Assembly: GCA_024509875.1 (NCBI GenBank)
Contig: JAMPIV010010581.1
Coordinates: 310,001-374,000 of the forward strand
Direction: 5' to 3'
Length of the DNA stretch: 64,000 nt
Source: Oreohelix idahoensis
Taxonomy: Eukaryota > Mollusca > Gastropoda > Stylommatophora > Oreohelicidae
Translations under genes and position numbers: made by a program
Notes under the pieces: model-generated
Databases searched by the model: none
Seen by the model: the letters and a program-made list of their open reading frames with translations, nothing else
Told to the model about the DNA's origin: nothing
Shown: piece by piece, positions 41,047 to 52,490 of the stretch
Layout of the letters: each line of letters begins with the position of its first letter
Position numbering within the stretch: the stretch's first letter is position 1

Positions 41047-43695
41047 ATGTCAATTATTCATCAGATAGTCGTTCCAAAACAATTTAGACCTTTGGTGTTA
41101 CAAACAGGGCATGACTCTCCCATGGCAGGGCACATGGGTATTAAAAGAACATTATTTAGAGTCACGTCGCAATTCTATTGGCCTGGTGTCAATAAGGACA
41201 CAAAATTGTATTGTAGGTCATGTACGACATGTCAAAGCATATCACGTAAGGGCAGATTCCATATGGCACCCTTACAGATCACTGATGTACCAGAAAGACC
41301 ATTTAAGAAGATAGCCATAGATATTATTGGTCCGTTATCAATTCCATCTAATAATGGGTTCCGATATATCTTAACCTGTGTATATCTTTGTACACGGTGG
41401 CCTGAGGCCATACCTCTGAAAATCATCACTACTGCGTCAGTATCAGATGCATTATTTTCAATTTTTTGTCGTATTGGTTTTCCGGAGGAAATTTTATCAG
41501 ACAGGTTCACAATTCACCTCAAATATTATGAAAGAAGTGGAGTCGATGCTCTCCATTCACCATTCGTTTTCTAGTGCATATCATGCCCAAACGAACAGAG
41601 TTTGTGAGCGTCTTAACGTTTCACTCAAACAGATTCTTCACAAGATCACTGAGGGATGTCCTCGTGACTGGGACAGGCTACTTTGTGTCGCATTATTTGC
41701 ATATCGAGAGGTCCCCCACGAAAGCACTGGATTTAGTCCATTCGAGCTCGTCTACGGCTCTAATCCTCGTGGCCCAATGATGATCTTGAAAAATTTATTG
41801 GTCGGATCATCAGTGGATGAATCCACTCGTACTAGTTACGAGCTGGTGATTGACCTTAGACAAAGAATCATTGATGCGTGTACATATGCATCCGAAAGCA
41901 TTAAATCAGCGACACAAAAATCTAGATTATTCCACAATCAAGGGAGAAGATTGCGATATTTTAATCCTGGGGAAAAAGTCTGGTTACTTCTACCTCATGA
42001 GGATAATAAACTGTTGGTTTCATGGCAGGGTCCATTTGTGATTATTAAACGAGTCACGGATGTTGACTATGCTATAAACGTAAGAGGAAAAATTAAAACG
42101 TTCCATGTCAATATGTTGAAATTGGCAGTGGAAAGACCACAAGAGTTAATTCCTATTATTAACTCTGTGTCTGTGTCTGAGTCTTCACCTCATATTTCTT
42201 CTTTTGCATTAGTGAATGAGGAAGACACTACGTCTTCAATTCCTCTACAGTTTGCTTTACCGTCTTTACAAGCTTCCGAATCTTGGAAGGATGTCACAAT
42301 TTCTTCGACTTTGTCATCGTCACAACAAAGTCAAGTCAGGGAAATTCTTCTTTCTTTTAACGATGTACTTACTGACCTTCCAGGTCGTACGTCTTTAATC
42401 TCTCATGACATCATTCTAACAGACGATCATCCTATTAAGTTGAGACCTTACCCTATTTCTTTACATCATAAAGACAGGGTTGAAAGGGAGCTAAAGGATA
42501 TGATAAAATTGGGAGTTATATCTCCATCAGAATCTCCTTATGCTTTTCCGATGGTTATTGTGAAAAAGAGAGATGGTTCGCTCCGTATTTGTATTGACTT
42601 CAGATGTCTTAACCGTATCATAATTACTGACGCTGAACCAATGCATTTATTGGACGACCTACTTTCGCAAGTTTCACAGGCCACTTACTTTAGTAAACTA
42701 GATCTGTCTAAAGGCTATTGGCAGATACCACTTACTGAACATGCCAAGCCTTTCACTGCCTTCAATACTCCATTTGGGTTATTCCAATGGAATTACATGT
42801 GCTTCGGCCTTGTAAACGCGCCTGCGACATTTGTGCGCATGATGCGCCGCCTTCTGGGCGATAGAAAAAAGTCATCACATACATCGATGACATCTGTCTA
42901 TTTCACAACTCATGGGAAGACCATATTACTGGTTTGTCTTCTCTTCTCTTTACACTACGACAACATGGTTTGACTGTAAGACCTTCTAAGGTCCAGATAG
43001 GTTGTCAGGAGATTACTTTTCTGGGTCACTGCATAGGTAACCATAGATTACACCCTGATGACAATATAGTCAAGTGCATACTGGAGATTGCTACTCCATC
43101 ATCTAAGAAACAAGTAAGAAGTTTACTTGGGTTGGTTAATTATTACCATAAATTTATACCACGCTTCGCACATATTTCTGCTCCTTTGTCCAGATTGTTG
43201 GCCAAAGGTAGTCCCAAAAAAATATTATGGACACCGCAGTGCGAAGAGGCTCTGATTATGATAAAGAATTTATTTAAGAATCCTCCTATCCTATTATTGC
43301 CAAACATACATTTACAATTCCTGATTCAAACAGATGCATCCAGTTCCGGAATTGCAGGATGTTTGCTTCAATGCTATGAAGGGATACTCCATCCATGCTT
43401 GTTTGTCTCACACAAGCTTACACCTGCGGAACAAAAATACGCAACAGGAGAGCGCAAAATTCTCGCGGTGGTTTGGTGCTTAGAAAATCTGTCTAAGTAC
43501 TTGATAGGGAGAAAGTTCTTTATTCACACAGACCACAGTCCGCTCACTTTTATCACTTTGAGAACTATGAAAAACGCAAGAATTCATAGATGGTTCCTGT
43601 TGCTACAAGAATTCACATTTACAATCATACCTATTTCAGGAACTGATAATAACCTCGCGGACTTGTTATCTAGAAACTTTGCGTCACAGGATTGA
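41047..43695 (+). pseudogene. pol: E2 integrase, RT and RNase H, four frames
   Basis: Three open pieces: 41047-41574, 41447-42973 and 42934-43695. The first has the integrase zinc site (HDSPMAGHMG and YCRSCTTCQ) and the first Asp (AIDIIGPL). The second has the rest of integrase with NRVCERLN (Glu), the GPF module near 42032, and RT through LVNAPATFVRMMRRLL. The third carries RT thumb and RNase H (QTDASSSG, TDHSPL). Breaks are a base loss near 41505 (after LSD), and a slip in the A run near 42866, just before the YIDD-type active site. With the A-run break at 40970 this gives at least three lesions. Integrase precedes RT as in E1. Confidence 0.92.
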
Positions 43696-43862
43696 GATAA
43701 CTTTCTTGTCTTGATGTTGACAATGGACATAATTTTATAATTGTTACTTCTAATTGTGCATATTAATTTCATTATATCATTCTTGACGATAGATAACATG
43801 CATAGATTATAGTCGGTCACATCTTCGCCACCACTCTCACATGTGCCACGAGTGTCACGTTT

Positions 43863-43879
43863 GGGAGCGGGGGGGATGA
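43863..43879 (+). promoter_or_regulatory. E2 polypurine tract
   Basis: GGGAGCGGGGGGGATGA directly abuts the 3' LTR. Confidence 0.8.
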
Positions 43880-44893
43880 TGTTGAGGACTGTTTCGCGGC
43901 TTGCCAACATGTGAATGGTTGCAAACATTCGCATGCTTGCACCACGATACTCCTCAATTGAATTAATACTGGAAATCGCGCAGATCAATATATGACGCGT
44001 CAAGCCTAGTTACATTAGTCTATGTATGGCCATTGAGCCAAATGGCAGTGTTGGAATGTGTGGCAAAGCCACTTAAGGATTGTGTATTAATATGTGGCAC
44101 AGCCTCTGACTAAGTATATATGTGGAATGGTAGATCCACTGGAAAGTGTAAAATAGCGTAAGAATCCGTATCAAATTAAATATAGGACCAGATAGAGTCC
44201 AGAGTAGAATTGCGAATAACGCAGATTACGTTCACCTTGAACTTATATACATGGCAGTTAAAGCCTGGCGATGTAAGCCAAACATGTTGAATAATGATAC
44301 ATAGACAGGATCTATAGATTTACGGATAATGTACTCACTAGCATTGTGAAGGGATAATAATTCCAAGGATCGGATTCAGTAGGAGTTGGTTGCAAACTCT
44401 ATTACGCTATAGACTTAACGGTTAACCCAGACGAGCTAAGTCTGTGGGATGAACATTGCGTAGAGCTTAGTACTATGTTAAAGCCAAGTTGATGTGTGAG
44501 AAAAGTGTTACGCTCATTGTGTAAAAGGATATATATAATAAATTGTTCAGTCGTCAATGGAACTTGTTAATTGCCTGAATTATTTAAGTCCTCATTCTGT
44601 GCTGTGACTGTTGTTAATCCTTGCAAGGTCAGTCCAGATTATCACAGGTATTCATAAGACTAACTATAATATAAACAACACTGCTGGAGAATTATTAAAC
44701 AACAACGACACTGAATATAATAATAATTAAATCACACAATAATGGCTTAAAACTGCAATCGAACTATAAGCTGGAATTAGAATAGGTGAATTATAATATC
44801 TGAAGTATTGACAAGCAACCCAATAACTCACGTCCAACGGTGCTGAATCTTTTAATAACAACTAGCAAGAAGAAATACAGCGGGACCGTAACA
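43880..44893 (+). repeat. E2 3' LTR
   Basis: 1014 bp, uninterrupted, and gives the empty site for the hAT insertion at the ATATAAAC near 44672. Confidence 0.96.
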
Positions 44894-44962
44894 GGTTTGC
44901 ACAGCTGACCTCACATCAGATACAAAATAGTATCTATTTCTTATAACACCTAATCCACTACA
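44894..44962 (-). repeat. R5 right LTR, final part
   Basis: GCACAGCTGACCTCACATCA and on to CCACTACA, matching the R5 left LTR at about 32762-32828. It resumes exactly where 33927 stopped, apart from the E2 target duplication. Confidence 0.88.
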
Positions 44963-44967
44963 GATAG

Positions 44968-45974
44968 AAACCCTATTGATAGCATTTATGTATGCTAATC
45001 CCAGAGAAAAAACATTGCCACTTTTTTCCTGATGTTGCCTGAGGCACATGAAAGGAAGAAGCACCTATTTATGAAGGTTGCCTGTGCCATTATATGAGAC
45101 ACCATGTTATGATACAACTATATGATAGTACAACTAATGTTATGATTGATGATAAAGTACTCCACATCAGTATGGTATAATAAATAAAATGTTAGTCTTT
45201 TCGTGATAATGAAAGAAAGACGTCAAAATACTTGGAAAATTTTATGGATTTCCACGGACATAGAACAAATCAAGGGACAAATGATTGCCACTAAACGAAC
45301 CATAAGAGTATGGATTACCAATGAACATGAGATACATGTGGATTATGAACATTCTACGAGAACCACAAATATACGGATAAAATGAAAAAAAAAACATACG
45401 AATAAAATAGTTGCATAATTACTAAATCCAGCAGAAAATAAATGACAAGATTACCTCCTTATAGGAGAAGACATTTCCTTGATGTTTACCTATTGCTTTG
45501 TATTATAAACATTGTCATAATAAGATGGATAGCAAATGATAATTGCTTGCTGATGTTTATTTAGAAACGGTTGTTATAATTTGACTGAATAATCATAGAG
45601 CCAAATATGACTGATACATTTTGACGTACGGAGATTGGATCACCCAAAATGATACATGGATTGAATAATGTTGCCCATAAGATACATGGATTGAAAATAA
45701 TGATGTTACCCCACAGACAAACGTGTAATGGATAAACACGGTGGATATACATAAAAGAAAAAAGAATACCTGGATTTGTAATACATGTAGACGAGTCATA
45801 GATACCAAAAAAAAATATATACCCTCATGCCCCACACCTGCAAATGACTTAGGAAATTTTAAATAGGTTACCCATCTAGCTGTAGCAGCAGATGTTATAA
45901 ACACCATATAGTTCTGACAAACCTTCGACCTCCGAAGGCAGAACTGGTGTTGACAATGCAAATACTGTAAAATA
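44968..45974. other. No recognised gene
   Basis: About 1 kb between R5 and the Tc1 element. A local near-repeat (GATACATGGATTGAA) occurs at 45650 and 45680. Nothing else seen. Confidence 0.5.
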
Positions 45975-46049
45975 TACTGTTCAAAAAAAGAAACACATAG
46001 CTATCCGAGGGCGCGTTTTTATGAGTTTGTAAGTAAAATTTGGTGCTGG

Positions 46050-46057
<8 letters not shown>

Positions 46058-46124
<67 letters not shown>

Positions 46125-46466
46125 CGTACGCCCGCTAATACTCGAGGCGAAATCTCAGGTTATTTTTAATGTCTAACCTGACATTGATTTTTACGTGAGT
46201 ATCCTATTTTCTTGTACAGAGACAAGTGTCCCTCGCCATTCAGGCAGATACTCGCCGTTTTCGGAGGTACCCATTAGAGCTGGGTCGGCTCAGGAGCCGC
46301 CAGTCCCTGGTCGACGACACTCCCTCAAATGTCCTCGCCAGGTCTCGAGTTAATCCAGTCCAAATCCCGGTCGGCGAAAAATCCTCAAATGCCGTCGCCC
46401 GGGTTTGATCCTGAATCACCCGGTCGCCAGAGCGGTGTTGTAACCACTACGCCAGCGCAGCTCCAT
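46058..46466 (-). mobile_element. SINE family B, tRNA head and (AT)n tail
   Basis: About 410 bp inside the Tc1 leader, flanked by CTGGGGTATATA at 46046-46057 and 46467-46478. Read on the minus strand it begins with a tRNA-like promoter: box A TGGCGTAGTGGTTA near 46450-46437 and box B-like GGATCAAACCC near 46412-46402. About 270 bases of unrecognised body follow, then an (AT)n run (46052-46121) as the 3' tail. It is unrelated to SINE family A. Confidence 0.85.
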
Positions 46467-46726
46467 CTGGGGTATATAAAAACCAGCCTCAAATGTTCTT
46501 TACAGTGTCAAATGCATGTGTTGACCTGAATTACGTTCGTTTTTGTAATCGTTGCAACGCAGTGGTCAATAGTGTTTATGACGCAATTTTTGACCACAGC
46601 TCATGTTGCGCGCACGTGAAAGCAACAAAATTTGGGGTGAACGCTATTCACTGACTACGCTACTGAAACCCTATAAAAGGATAACGCTACACACAAAAAA
46701 TTCAGTTCATTTTCAAGCAGACATTT

Positions 46727-47733
46727 ATGGCGTCTCTATCGATAAATTTAAGGAACATTGCTATTGGCCGACTGCATGCAGGCAAAAGTCAAAGTCAGGT
46801 GCCAGGCATCTAAACGTGCATCAGAGTACCATCAGTCGACTTTGGCACTGGTTCCAAGCCACTGGCTCAGTTGAAGACCGGCATCGCAGTGGACGACCCA
46901 GATTGACAACAGCAGCGGAGGATCGCTTTATTCGGCTTCATCACCTCAGAGACAGGTTCACAACAGCTTCCTCAATTGCCCAGTCATTGCCTGCAGGACG
47001 TCATGTGTCTGATCAAACTGTCCGGAATAGACTGCATGACGCTGGACTTTGGGCACAACGACCTCACCGAGGACCTGTCCTTACGCACCGCCATCGCCAA
47101 AATCGACTTCTTTGGGCCAACCAGCATCGTCCCTGGGCAGCTGACAATCAATGGAGATGTGTCTGGTTGAGTGACAAATCTTTCTTTTTGTTGCAGCGTC
47201 ATGATAGACGGCGTAGGGTCTACCGTAGGCGAAATGAACGTTTTGCCCAAAATTGTGTCGATGAAGCTCCGCCGCACGATGGTGGAGGTGCAATGGTGTG
47301 GGGAATGATCAGTTACAGCGGAAGAAGTCAATTGGTGCACATTGAAGGAGGCTTGAATGCGCAACGATACGTCAATGAAATTCTTTGACCCCATGTCCTT
47401 CCACTTTTGGCTGCCCAAAGGTGTGTGTTTCAACAGGACAACGCCAGACCCCATTGTGCACGGTTGACCATGCAGTTCCTGACTGTCAACAACATTCTCA
47501 CCCTTCCCTGGCCATCCCTGTCTCCAGACATGAGTCCGATTGAGCACTTGTGGGATGAGCTGTATAGACGTGTTTGTCGCCGAGACGTTGCTCCAGCCAA
47601 TCGTCGTGATCTGTTCCAGGCACTCCAGGAAGAGTGGGCAGCCATCCCACAGGCCCACATCAGACGTCTGATCGCATCCATGCCCAGGAGATGTCAGTCG
47701 CTGATCAATGCAAGAGGAGGCCACACACCATAG
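46727..47733 (+). pseudogene. Tc1-like transposase, DD34E, broken twice
   Basis: The native start is probably the ATG at 46727 (MASLSINLRNIAIGRL), in a different frame from the remainder. A one-base loss near 46798 shifts into the frame with HLNVHQSTISRLW (paired-type helix-turn-helix) and GRPRLTT. The catalytic residues are D in WLSDKSFF, D in QQDNARPH and E in SPIEHLWDEL, the last two 34 residues apart, as Tc1 requires. A TGA at 47386-47388 splits the protein between the first and second Asp. CGA to TGA is the likely change. The final part runs 47407-47733 without further breaks. Confidence 0.93.
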
Positions 47734-48174
47734 TAACGGGAAAGCCCGTACGCCAAAAACCTCTCGTGACCCAGATGCAAAACAACTGTCAATTGATTGG
47801 TTGAACCCTAAGGTATTCTTGTGTGCAATTTGAACAATTAACTCATTAAATTTAAAAAGTTATTGAATGTCAAAATTATGGATATGTGTGTGCCTTCAGT
47901 AGCTATGCGTTTCTTTTTTTGAACAGTATAAAATATTTTTGTTATATATTGTTACTGAATTAAGATATTCGACTTGATTTTCTATAATGATTGTATGATG
48001 TGTTGTTTAGAAATATTGACAGATACAGCTCATAAGGTTCACTAAGGATGTATTTCTAGTGATAACAGGAGAACTAGACAGGATCCCCATAGCATGGAAT
48101 TTTGGAACGCCATAAATGATACATTGAACTTAAAAGAACAAAAGAAGAAAAATGTTACACTATATATATGGAAC

Positions 48175-50506
48175 TGTAGTGAAATCTGTGAGAACTAACG
48201 CTAAATTCCACAGCACGTTCAATTTGCATACCGAAGTAAGGGCCTAAACGATTTGCCGCGGTTTAACATTAATACCATGACGGGCGTTCGAAAGACCCCC
48301 TTTTTCTCGACCCGCGTTCTGGACATATATTCACACGCTGGTTTTAGCAGACGATATATATACACACACGCAATGTGACGTGGCGCCGTAAGGTTAACGT
48401 CCGATAAGGTAGTTTAAAATAAAAGGAAAAAATTAAGGTTAATGTCCGATAAGGAGTGTCACGGTTCGTGTTTACCAATTTAAAATTGAAGCATTGTAGG
48501 AAATAAAAAGATACTAGGAATTGGAAAGACATACAAGAATGAATATGTACTGACTGTGTAATAGATAACAGCAGAATTAATAAGTATGTATGAGTATTTA
48601 AAACCAACAGGCTGATCACCCGTTTGCCAGTCACTTCGATTACGGAAACAACAGCAAATGGATTGATTTGCCATTGCCCTAAAGACGCCAATAGGCGTGA
48701 TGGGAAACAATGGCAAAGAAAACCTATCTGCTGTTGCCCTAAGACGCCACTAGGTGTAATGGCCACTGACTGCTTTGACGGTCGGTGGCTAAGGACGGAA
48801 GAAGAAGAAGAAGATGAGTATTTAAAACTATTAAGAAATAAAGAAGTTGGACAGAAGACAGATAGACTTGAAAATCTTTCTCAGTTTCGCCCGTAGGTAG
48901 GTGGGGTAAACGTAGGTAGGTGGGGTAAACGGGGAAGGAGTCCTTAATTTGAATATTTGAGGTCAGTTTTATTTGAAAAGGAACGCTATTCATTAAACAG
49001 TCTCTGATTGGCTGTAGTGTACTAGACTAAACGGTTGTATAAAACCAATTAGTAGTTGGTATTCGGGGCCACTTGTTAACTAAAATTGATACACTAAAGT
49101 TGTTGTTATAGACAAGGCAAGAGTACTGTCTTGGTTGCTAATTCTGCATAGCAGCTATCTGGATTTGTTACCATATATCGCCCTATTCAACAACTTAGTG
49201 TGTAGATTTCTTTGATTGTGGTAATTATGAAAACCTTTATATTAACATTTATATTGTCATTTGTATCATGTATGCATTATTGAATTTGTATGAACCTAAA
49301 AGGGGACACATTTATCTGGAGGGAAGCTAACATCAAAACTCTGTGTTGTTTCACAGCGTTGTTAGGAAACAGTATTAACCTGGTGTAGAAAAGCCAGGCA
49401 GGCTCTCTGCCATATGGGGAGAAAAGAAAATATGTATGATGAAAAGAAAAAGTTGTGTTATGACATAAGACCAGGAAGATTACTGGCCGTCTTCTTCAGC
49501 AAGTCACCGTGATTGTACATGACTTGATAGTATTAATGTAAAATGTTTCCTTTATCAAGGAAATGTCAAACGGGGTTTGAAAGTTATTTATCCAGAAGGG
49601 GGTACCAACCAAATTGAGAACGTTAACTAATTGTTTAGTTACCATACTGATGTCTGATGATATTGCCATGTTAGAATAATGAAAGAGAGAGATTATTAGA
49701 TGCTGAGTGGGACACATTTGTATTGTTCCAGAGTTTCATCTACGAGTGAAAGTGAGCCCAGGTGACCTAACACCTGTCCTTAAGTTCTGCAGTGAGGCCT
49801 AAATACTGAGTGTCTACACAGTGATTTACCTATAGAAGCAGAATCGTGTCTTGGCAGTGGAGACTGGCGTTTTATACATACTTCAAACAGCCTGGTTCCA
49901 GAGACCTCAGATAAGAATTGTCTGGGAAATTGATATCACAAACAATCCACTCTCTCAATTTCACAAAAGTTAGGGTATCAGACAGTGAGGAACAAAAACG
50001 TTCAATAAACTTGTACCCTTTTCTAGGAGCAAGAAATACTTGACATTTTACCAGCTTGAGACATATAAATAATTGTGGGATAACACCGACCCAATGACAG
50101 TTGTAAAATAATTGGTTGTAAATAATTTCATTATCATGTTGAGTTGATTATTCCTGTGTCAGAAGAATAACTAGATACAGGAAAATAAATTGAAAAATAA
50201 TAAGTTACATTCAAAACTTTACCCAGTGACTTGTTTAATCATTGTTTATTAGTTATAGGTGTAGTTGTTGTCCTGTTCATACACTTCATTACATCGCATA
50301 TACCCTAGACACTTGCTAGACAACATACACACACCAATACACTTCAGTAGGGGAAGATATATAATTGGGTGAGGTCGTGGTGGAAGCAGACAGGTACCCT
50401 GTAAACTTATTTGTATTTTATAAACCTCAGGGACTTGCATAGCTGACCTCACACCAGATACCATTAATATAATATTGAAACCAATAATAACAACTAATTC
50501 ACCACA
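48175..50506 (-). repeat. E3 3' LTR, about 2.1 kb plus a SINE
   Basis: Ends TGTAGTGAAATC (left) and TTCACCACA (right), with short inverted ends TGT.GTGAA. Aligned by shared blocks with the R5 LTR. A 209-bp SINE inflates it. Much more diverged from R5 than R5's two LTRs are from each other. Confidence 0.8.
48605..48813 (+). mobile_element. SINE family A, copy 3
   Basis: Full-length relative of copy 1, with the 15-bp repeat ATGAGTATTTAAAAC at 48590-48604 and 48814-48828, and a (GAA)n tail. It begins at the same place in the tRNA-like arm as copy 1 (CAAC.GGCTGATCACC), which shows that this is the native 5' end. Confidence 0.93.
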
Positions 50507-50594
50507 TTAATTTGAAACCGCGAATCACCTCCTTTCCTAAAACATGCATTCACTGCAAGTTATTATCTGTGAGACAATTAGCGTAAACAAAGTA

Positions 50595-52490
50595 CTATTC
50601 CTTAGGTTTTTCCTGATTTGCCTCACAAGGATGTCTACTCAGGAAATCCGCTCCCACGTTTTCCGAACCGGGCATATATTCGATGGAAAATGTATAAGGT
50701 TGGATCAATAAAGACCACCTTAATAAACGTGCATTTTCATGCTTGGCCTGAGATAAGAACACTAAAGGCTGGTGATCTGTTTGCACCACAAATGACCTAC
50801 CATAAAGATAAATTTGGAACTTTTTTATGGCCCAGATCAATGCTAAACACTCTTTTTCACTTGTTGAGTAATTTTTTTCCGCTTTGTTTAACTTGCGGCT
50901 AGCGTAAGCAACTGGGTTCAGTTCTCCATCCTGTGAGGTGGACCTCTGTAACAAAGTGGCCCCTAATCCTATGTTACTCGCATCCGTTCTCACCACAAAT
51001 TCCTGACTTAGATCAGGCAATTTCAATATCGGTTTGCTAGTGAGTTTATCTTTTAACTCTTGGTATGCCAATTCACACTGCGCTGACCAAATGATTTTTT
51101 CAGGTTGACCTTTTCTAGTTAAGTCTGTCAGCAGTGCACAAATAGAGTTAAAGTTCTTTATGTATTTTTGATAAAATCCACATAAAGATACAAAAGACCT
51201 CACATCTTTTTTGGTTTGTGGCCTCGGTGCTTTTTGTAATTTCTCCAGGTTCTTGGGGTCAGGGGTCATGTTTCCCTGATACACTGTATGTCCCAAGAAT
51301 TCGAGTTCTTTACACCCCACACTACATTTGGTTGGTCTAGCCGTCAAATTTGCTTCCCTGAGCCTATCAAATAGCATATTCAGAGAGTTTATGTGTTCTT
51401 CGAATGTCTCAGTAGCAATAAGAATGTCGTCCATGAAATTGGTTATACATGGGTTATTCAGGGGATCCAATAACTTGCGCATCATTCTGGAAAACACACT
51501 CGGGGCGTTTTTCAAGCCAAATGGTAACATGTTGAATTCATAATGGCCTTCCGAGGTGCTAAATGCCAGATAAGGTCGAACCTCAGGCTTCACTGGAATT
51601 TGGTAATAGCCTTTGCTCAGATCCACCTTAGAAAAATATTTTGCCTTATTCAGCCTGGCAAACAGCTGATTGGTATCCGGCAATGGATCCACCTGATTTT
51701 CTGTGACAGCATTCAGTTTTCTGAAATCTATACACAGACGGTGTTCTCCAGAAGGTTTCCTTAGTAAAACCACACTGGAACTGTAAGGAGATTCACTGTG
51801 AGAAATGATTCCTTCCTTCAACAGATACTCAATTTCCTCCTTCAAAGCTTTCTCCTTAGCGAAAGGAATGGAATAGGCCCTCATACAGATGGGTGTTGGG
51901 TCTATTACTTTCATGTCATACTCTAATAGATTGGTAAGCCCCGGCTTATCTGTTAGCACGTCTGTATGTTCAACCAGAACCTTTTGAACCTGCACCCTCT
52001 GGGCTTTAGTCAGGTGCTTACTGATCTTCACCTGTGCCTGTGTTTCCTCTGTTTTTAAGGGAAACTCGTGAGAGGCGAGTGGTTCCTTTTTCATTCCTGT
52101 GGCTATCGACAAGGTCATGAGATGTGTCTCATCCTGGATCTCTCTTTCCAGGTATTGCTTTAGGAGATTCACGTGATAAATTTTCTCACCTTTTTTGTCG
52201 ATTTTATAATTAGTTCTAGATATCCTTTCTAGAACAGTGTATGGCCCTTGCCATCCAATTTGTAACTTGTTACTGCTGCCGGGTAGAAGAAGGAGCACCT
52301 TCTCTCCCACATTAAGCTCTCTATCCTTAGCTTTCTTGTTAAAGTAAGCAGCATGTTTCTTCCTGGCTTGTCTGAGATTGTCATTTGCCAGTTTCCATCC
52401 AGTTTTAAGACGAGTGGTCAGTTCGTTCACATAGTTATAAGATGAGGTAACAGTTTCTTCTGCCTTCTCATCAGTCCATGTCCTTAACAA
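50595..52490 (-). CDS. pol: E3 integrase C terminus, RT and RNase H
   Basis: 631 codons. Residues 1-115 are the integrase C-terminal part ending in the GPY module (GWQGPYTVLERI, then YHVNLLKQY). RT follows (about 200-420): HRLCIDFRKLN, FSKVDLSKGYYQIP, MLPFGLKNAPSVFSRMM and the active site FMDD. RNase H (about 480-620) has RTDASNIG, STSEKECLAL and TDHQPL, and ends in GADFLSRHP. It overlaps the integrase frame by seven bases in a different frame, so a small deletion near 52487 has split a once continuous Pol. The RT differs clearly from E1, E2 and E4, so E3 is another lineage with the same domain order. Confidence 0.93.
   Translation of the reverse strand: MLRTWTDEKAEETVTSSYNYVNELTTRLKTGWKLANDNLRQARKKHAAYFNKKAKDRELNVGEKVLLLLPGSSNKLQIGWQGPYTVLERISRTNYKIDKKGEKIYHVNLLKQYLEREIQDETHLMTLSIATGMKKEPLASHEFPLKTEETQAQVKISKHLTKAQRVQVQKVLVEHTDVLTDKPGLTNLLEYDMKVIDPTPICMRAYSIPFAKEKALKEEIEYLLKEGIISHSESPYSSSVVLLRKPSGEHRLCIDFRKLNAVTENQVDPLPDTNQLFARLNKAKYFSKVDLSKGYYQIPVKPEVRPYLAFSTSEGHYEFNMLPFGLKNAPSVFSRMMRKLLDPLNNPCITNFMDDILIATETFEEHINSLNMLFDRLREANLTARPTKCSVGCKELEFLGHTVYQGNMTPDPKNLEKLQKAPRPQTKKDVRSFVSLCGFYQKYIKNFNSICALLTDLTRKGQPEKIIWSAQCELAYQELKDKLTSKPILKLPDLSQEFVVRTDASNIGLGATLLQRSTSQDGELNPVAYASRKLNKAEKNYSTSEKECLALIWAIKKFQIYLYGRSFVVQTDHQPLVFLSQAKHENARLLRWSLLIQPYTFSIEYMPGSENVGADFLSRHPCEANQEKPKE

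Larger units (their letters stand above)
33928..44893 (+). mobile_element. E2: Ty3/Gypsy element, Gmr1-like order, decayed
   Basis: Complete element with 1014-bp LTRs (the 5' one split by an hAT element), primer site, gag, integrase, RT, RNase H and polypurine tract. Flanks are GGCTT (33923-33927) and GGTTT (44894-44898), a 5-bp target duplication with one change. The target is known from the R5 left LTR near 32770. The LTRs differ at roughly 14 sites (about 1.4 percent), older than E1 and E4. At least four frameshifts have silenced pol. Confidence 0.95.
30412..44962 (-). mobile_element. R5: old LTR element, gutted and used as a nest
   Basis: The outer LTR ends are TGTAGTAAAACC at 30412 and CCACTACA at 44962, flanked by the same 5-bp word GATAG at 30407-30411 and 44963-44967. 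Between them lie a full LTR (30412-32828), about 230 bases of interior, and a rearranged second LTR that received E2. The LTR matches that of E3 (48175-50506). Minus orientation is inferred from E3, whose pol reads on the minus strand. Confidence 0.75.
45977..47926 (+). mobile_element. Tc1-like DNA transposon carrying a SINE
   Basis: Terminal inverted repeats start CTGTTCAAAAAAAGAAAC.CA on both sides (about 27 bp), flanked by TA at 45975-45976 and 47927-47928. The element is 1950 bp, or about 1530 bp without the inserted SINE, a normal Tc1 size. The transposase is broken. Confidence 0.95.

Noticed and set aside
46052..46121. (AT)n run as an origin or regulatory element
   Set aside because: It is the tail of a SINE with a clear target duplication. 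A simple repeat is enough to explain it.
46400..46460. tRNA gene
   Set aside because: Boxes A and B are present, but no full cloverleaf with paired acceptor stem is visible, and the sequence continues into a SINE body.
48170..50511. E3 LTR as a solo LTR with its own target duplication
   Set aside because: The flanks GGAAC and TTAAT do not match, and pol in the right orientation begins 90 bases away, so it is the 3' LTR of E3.
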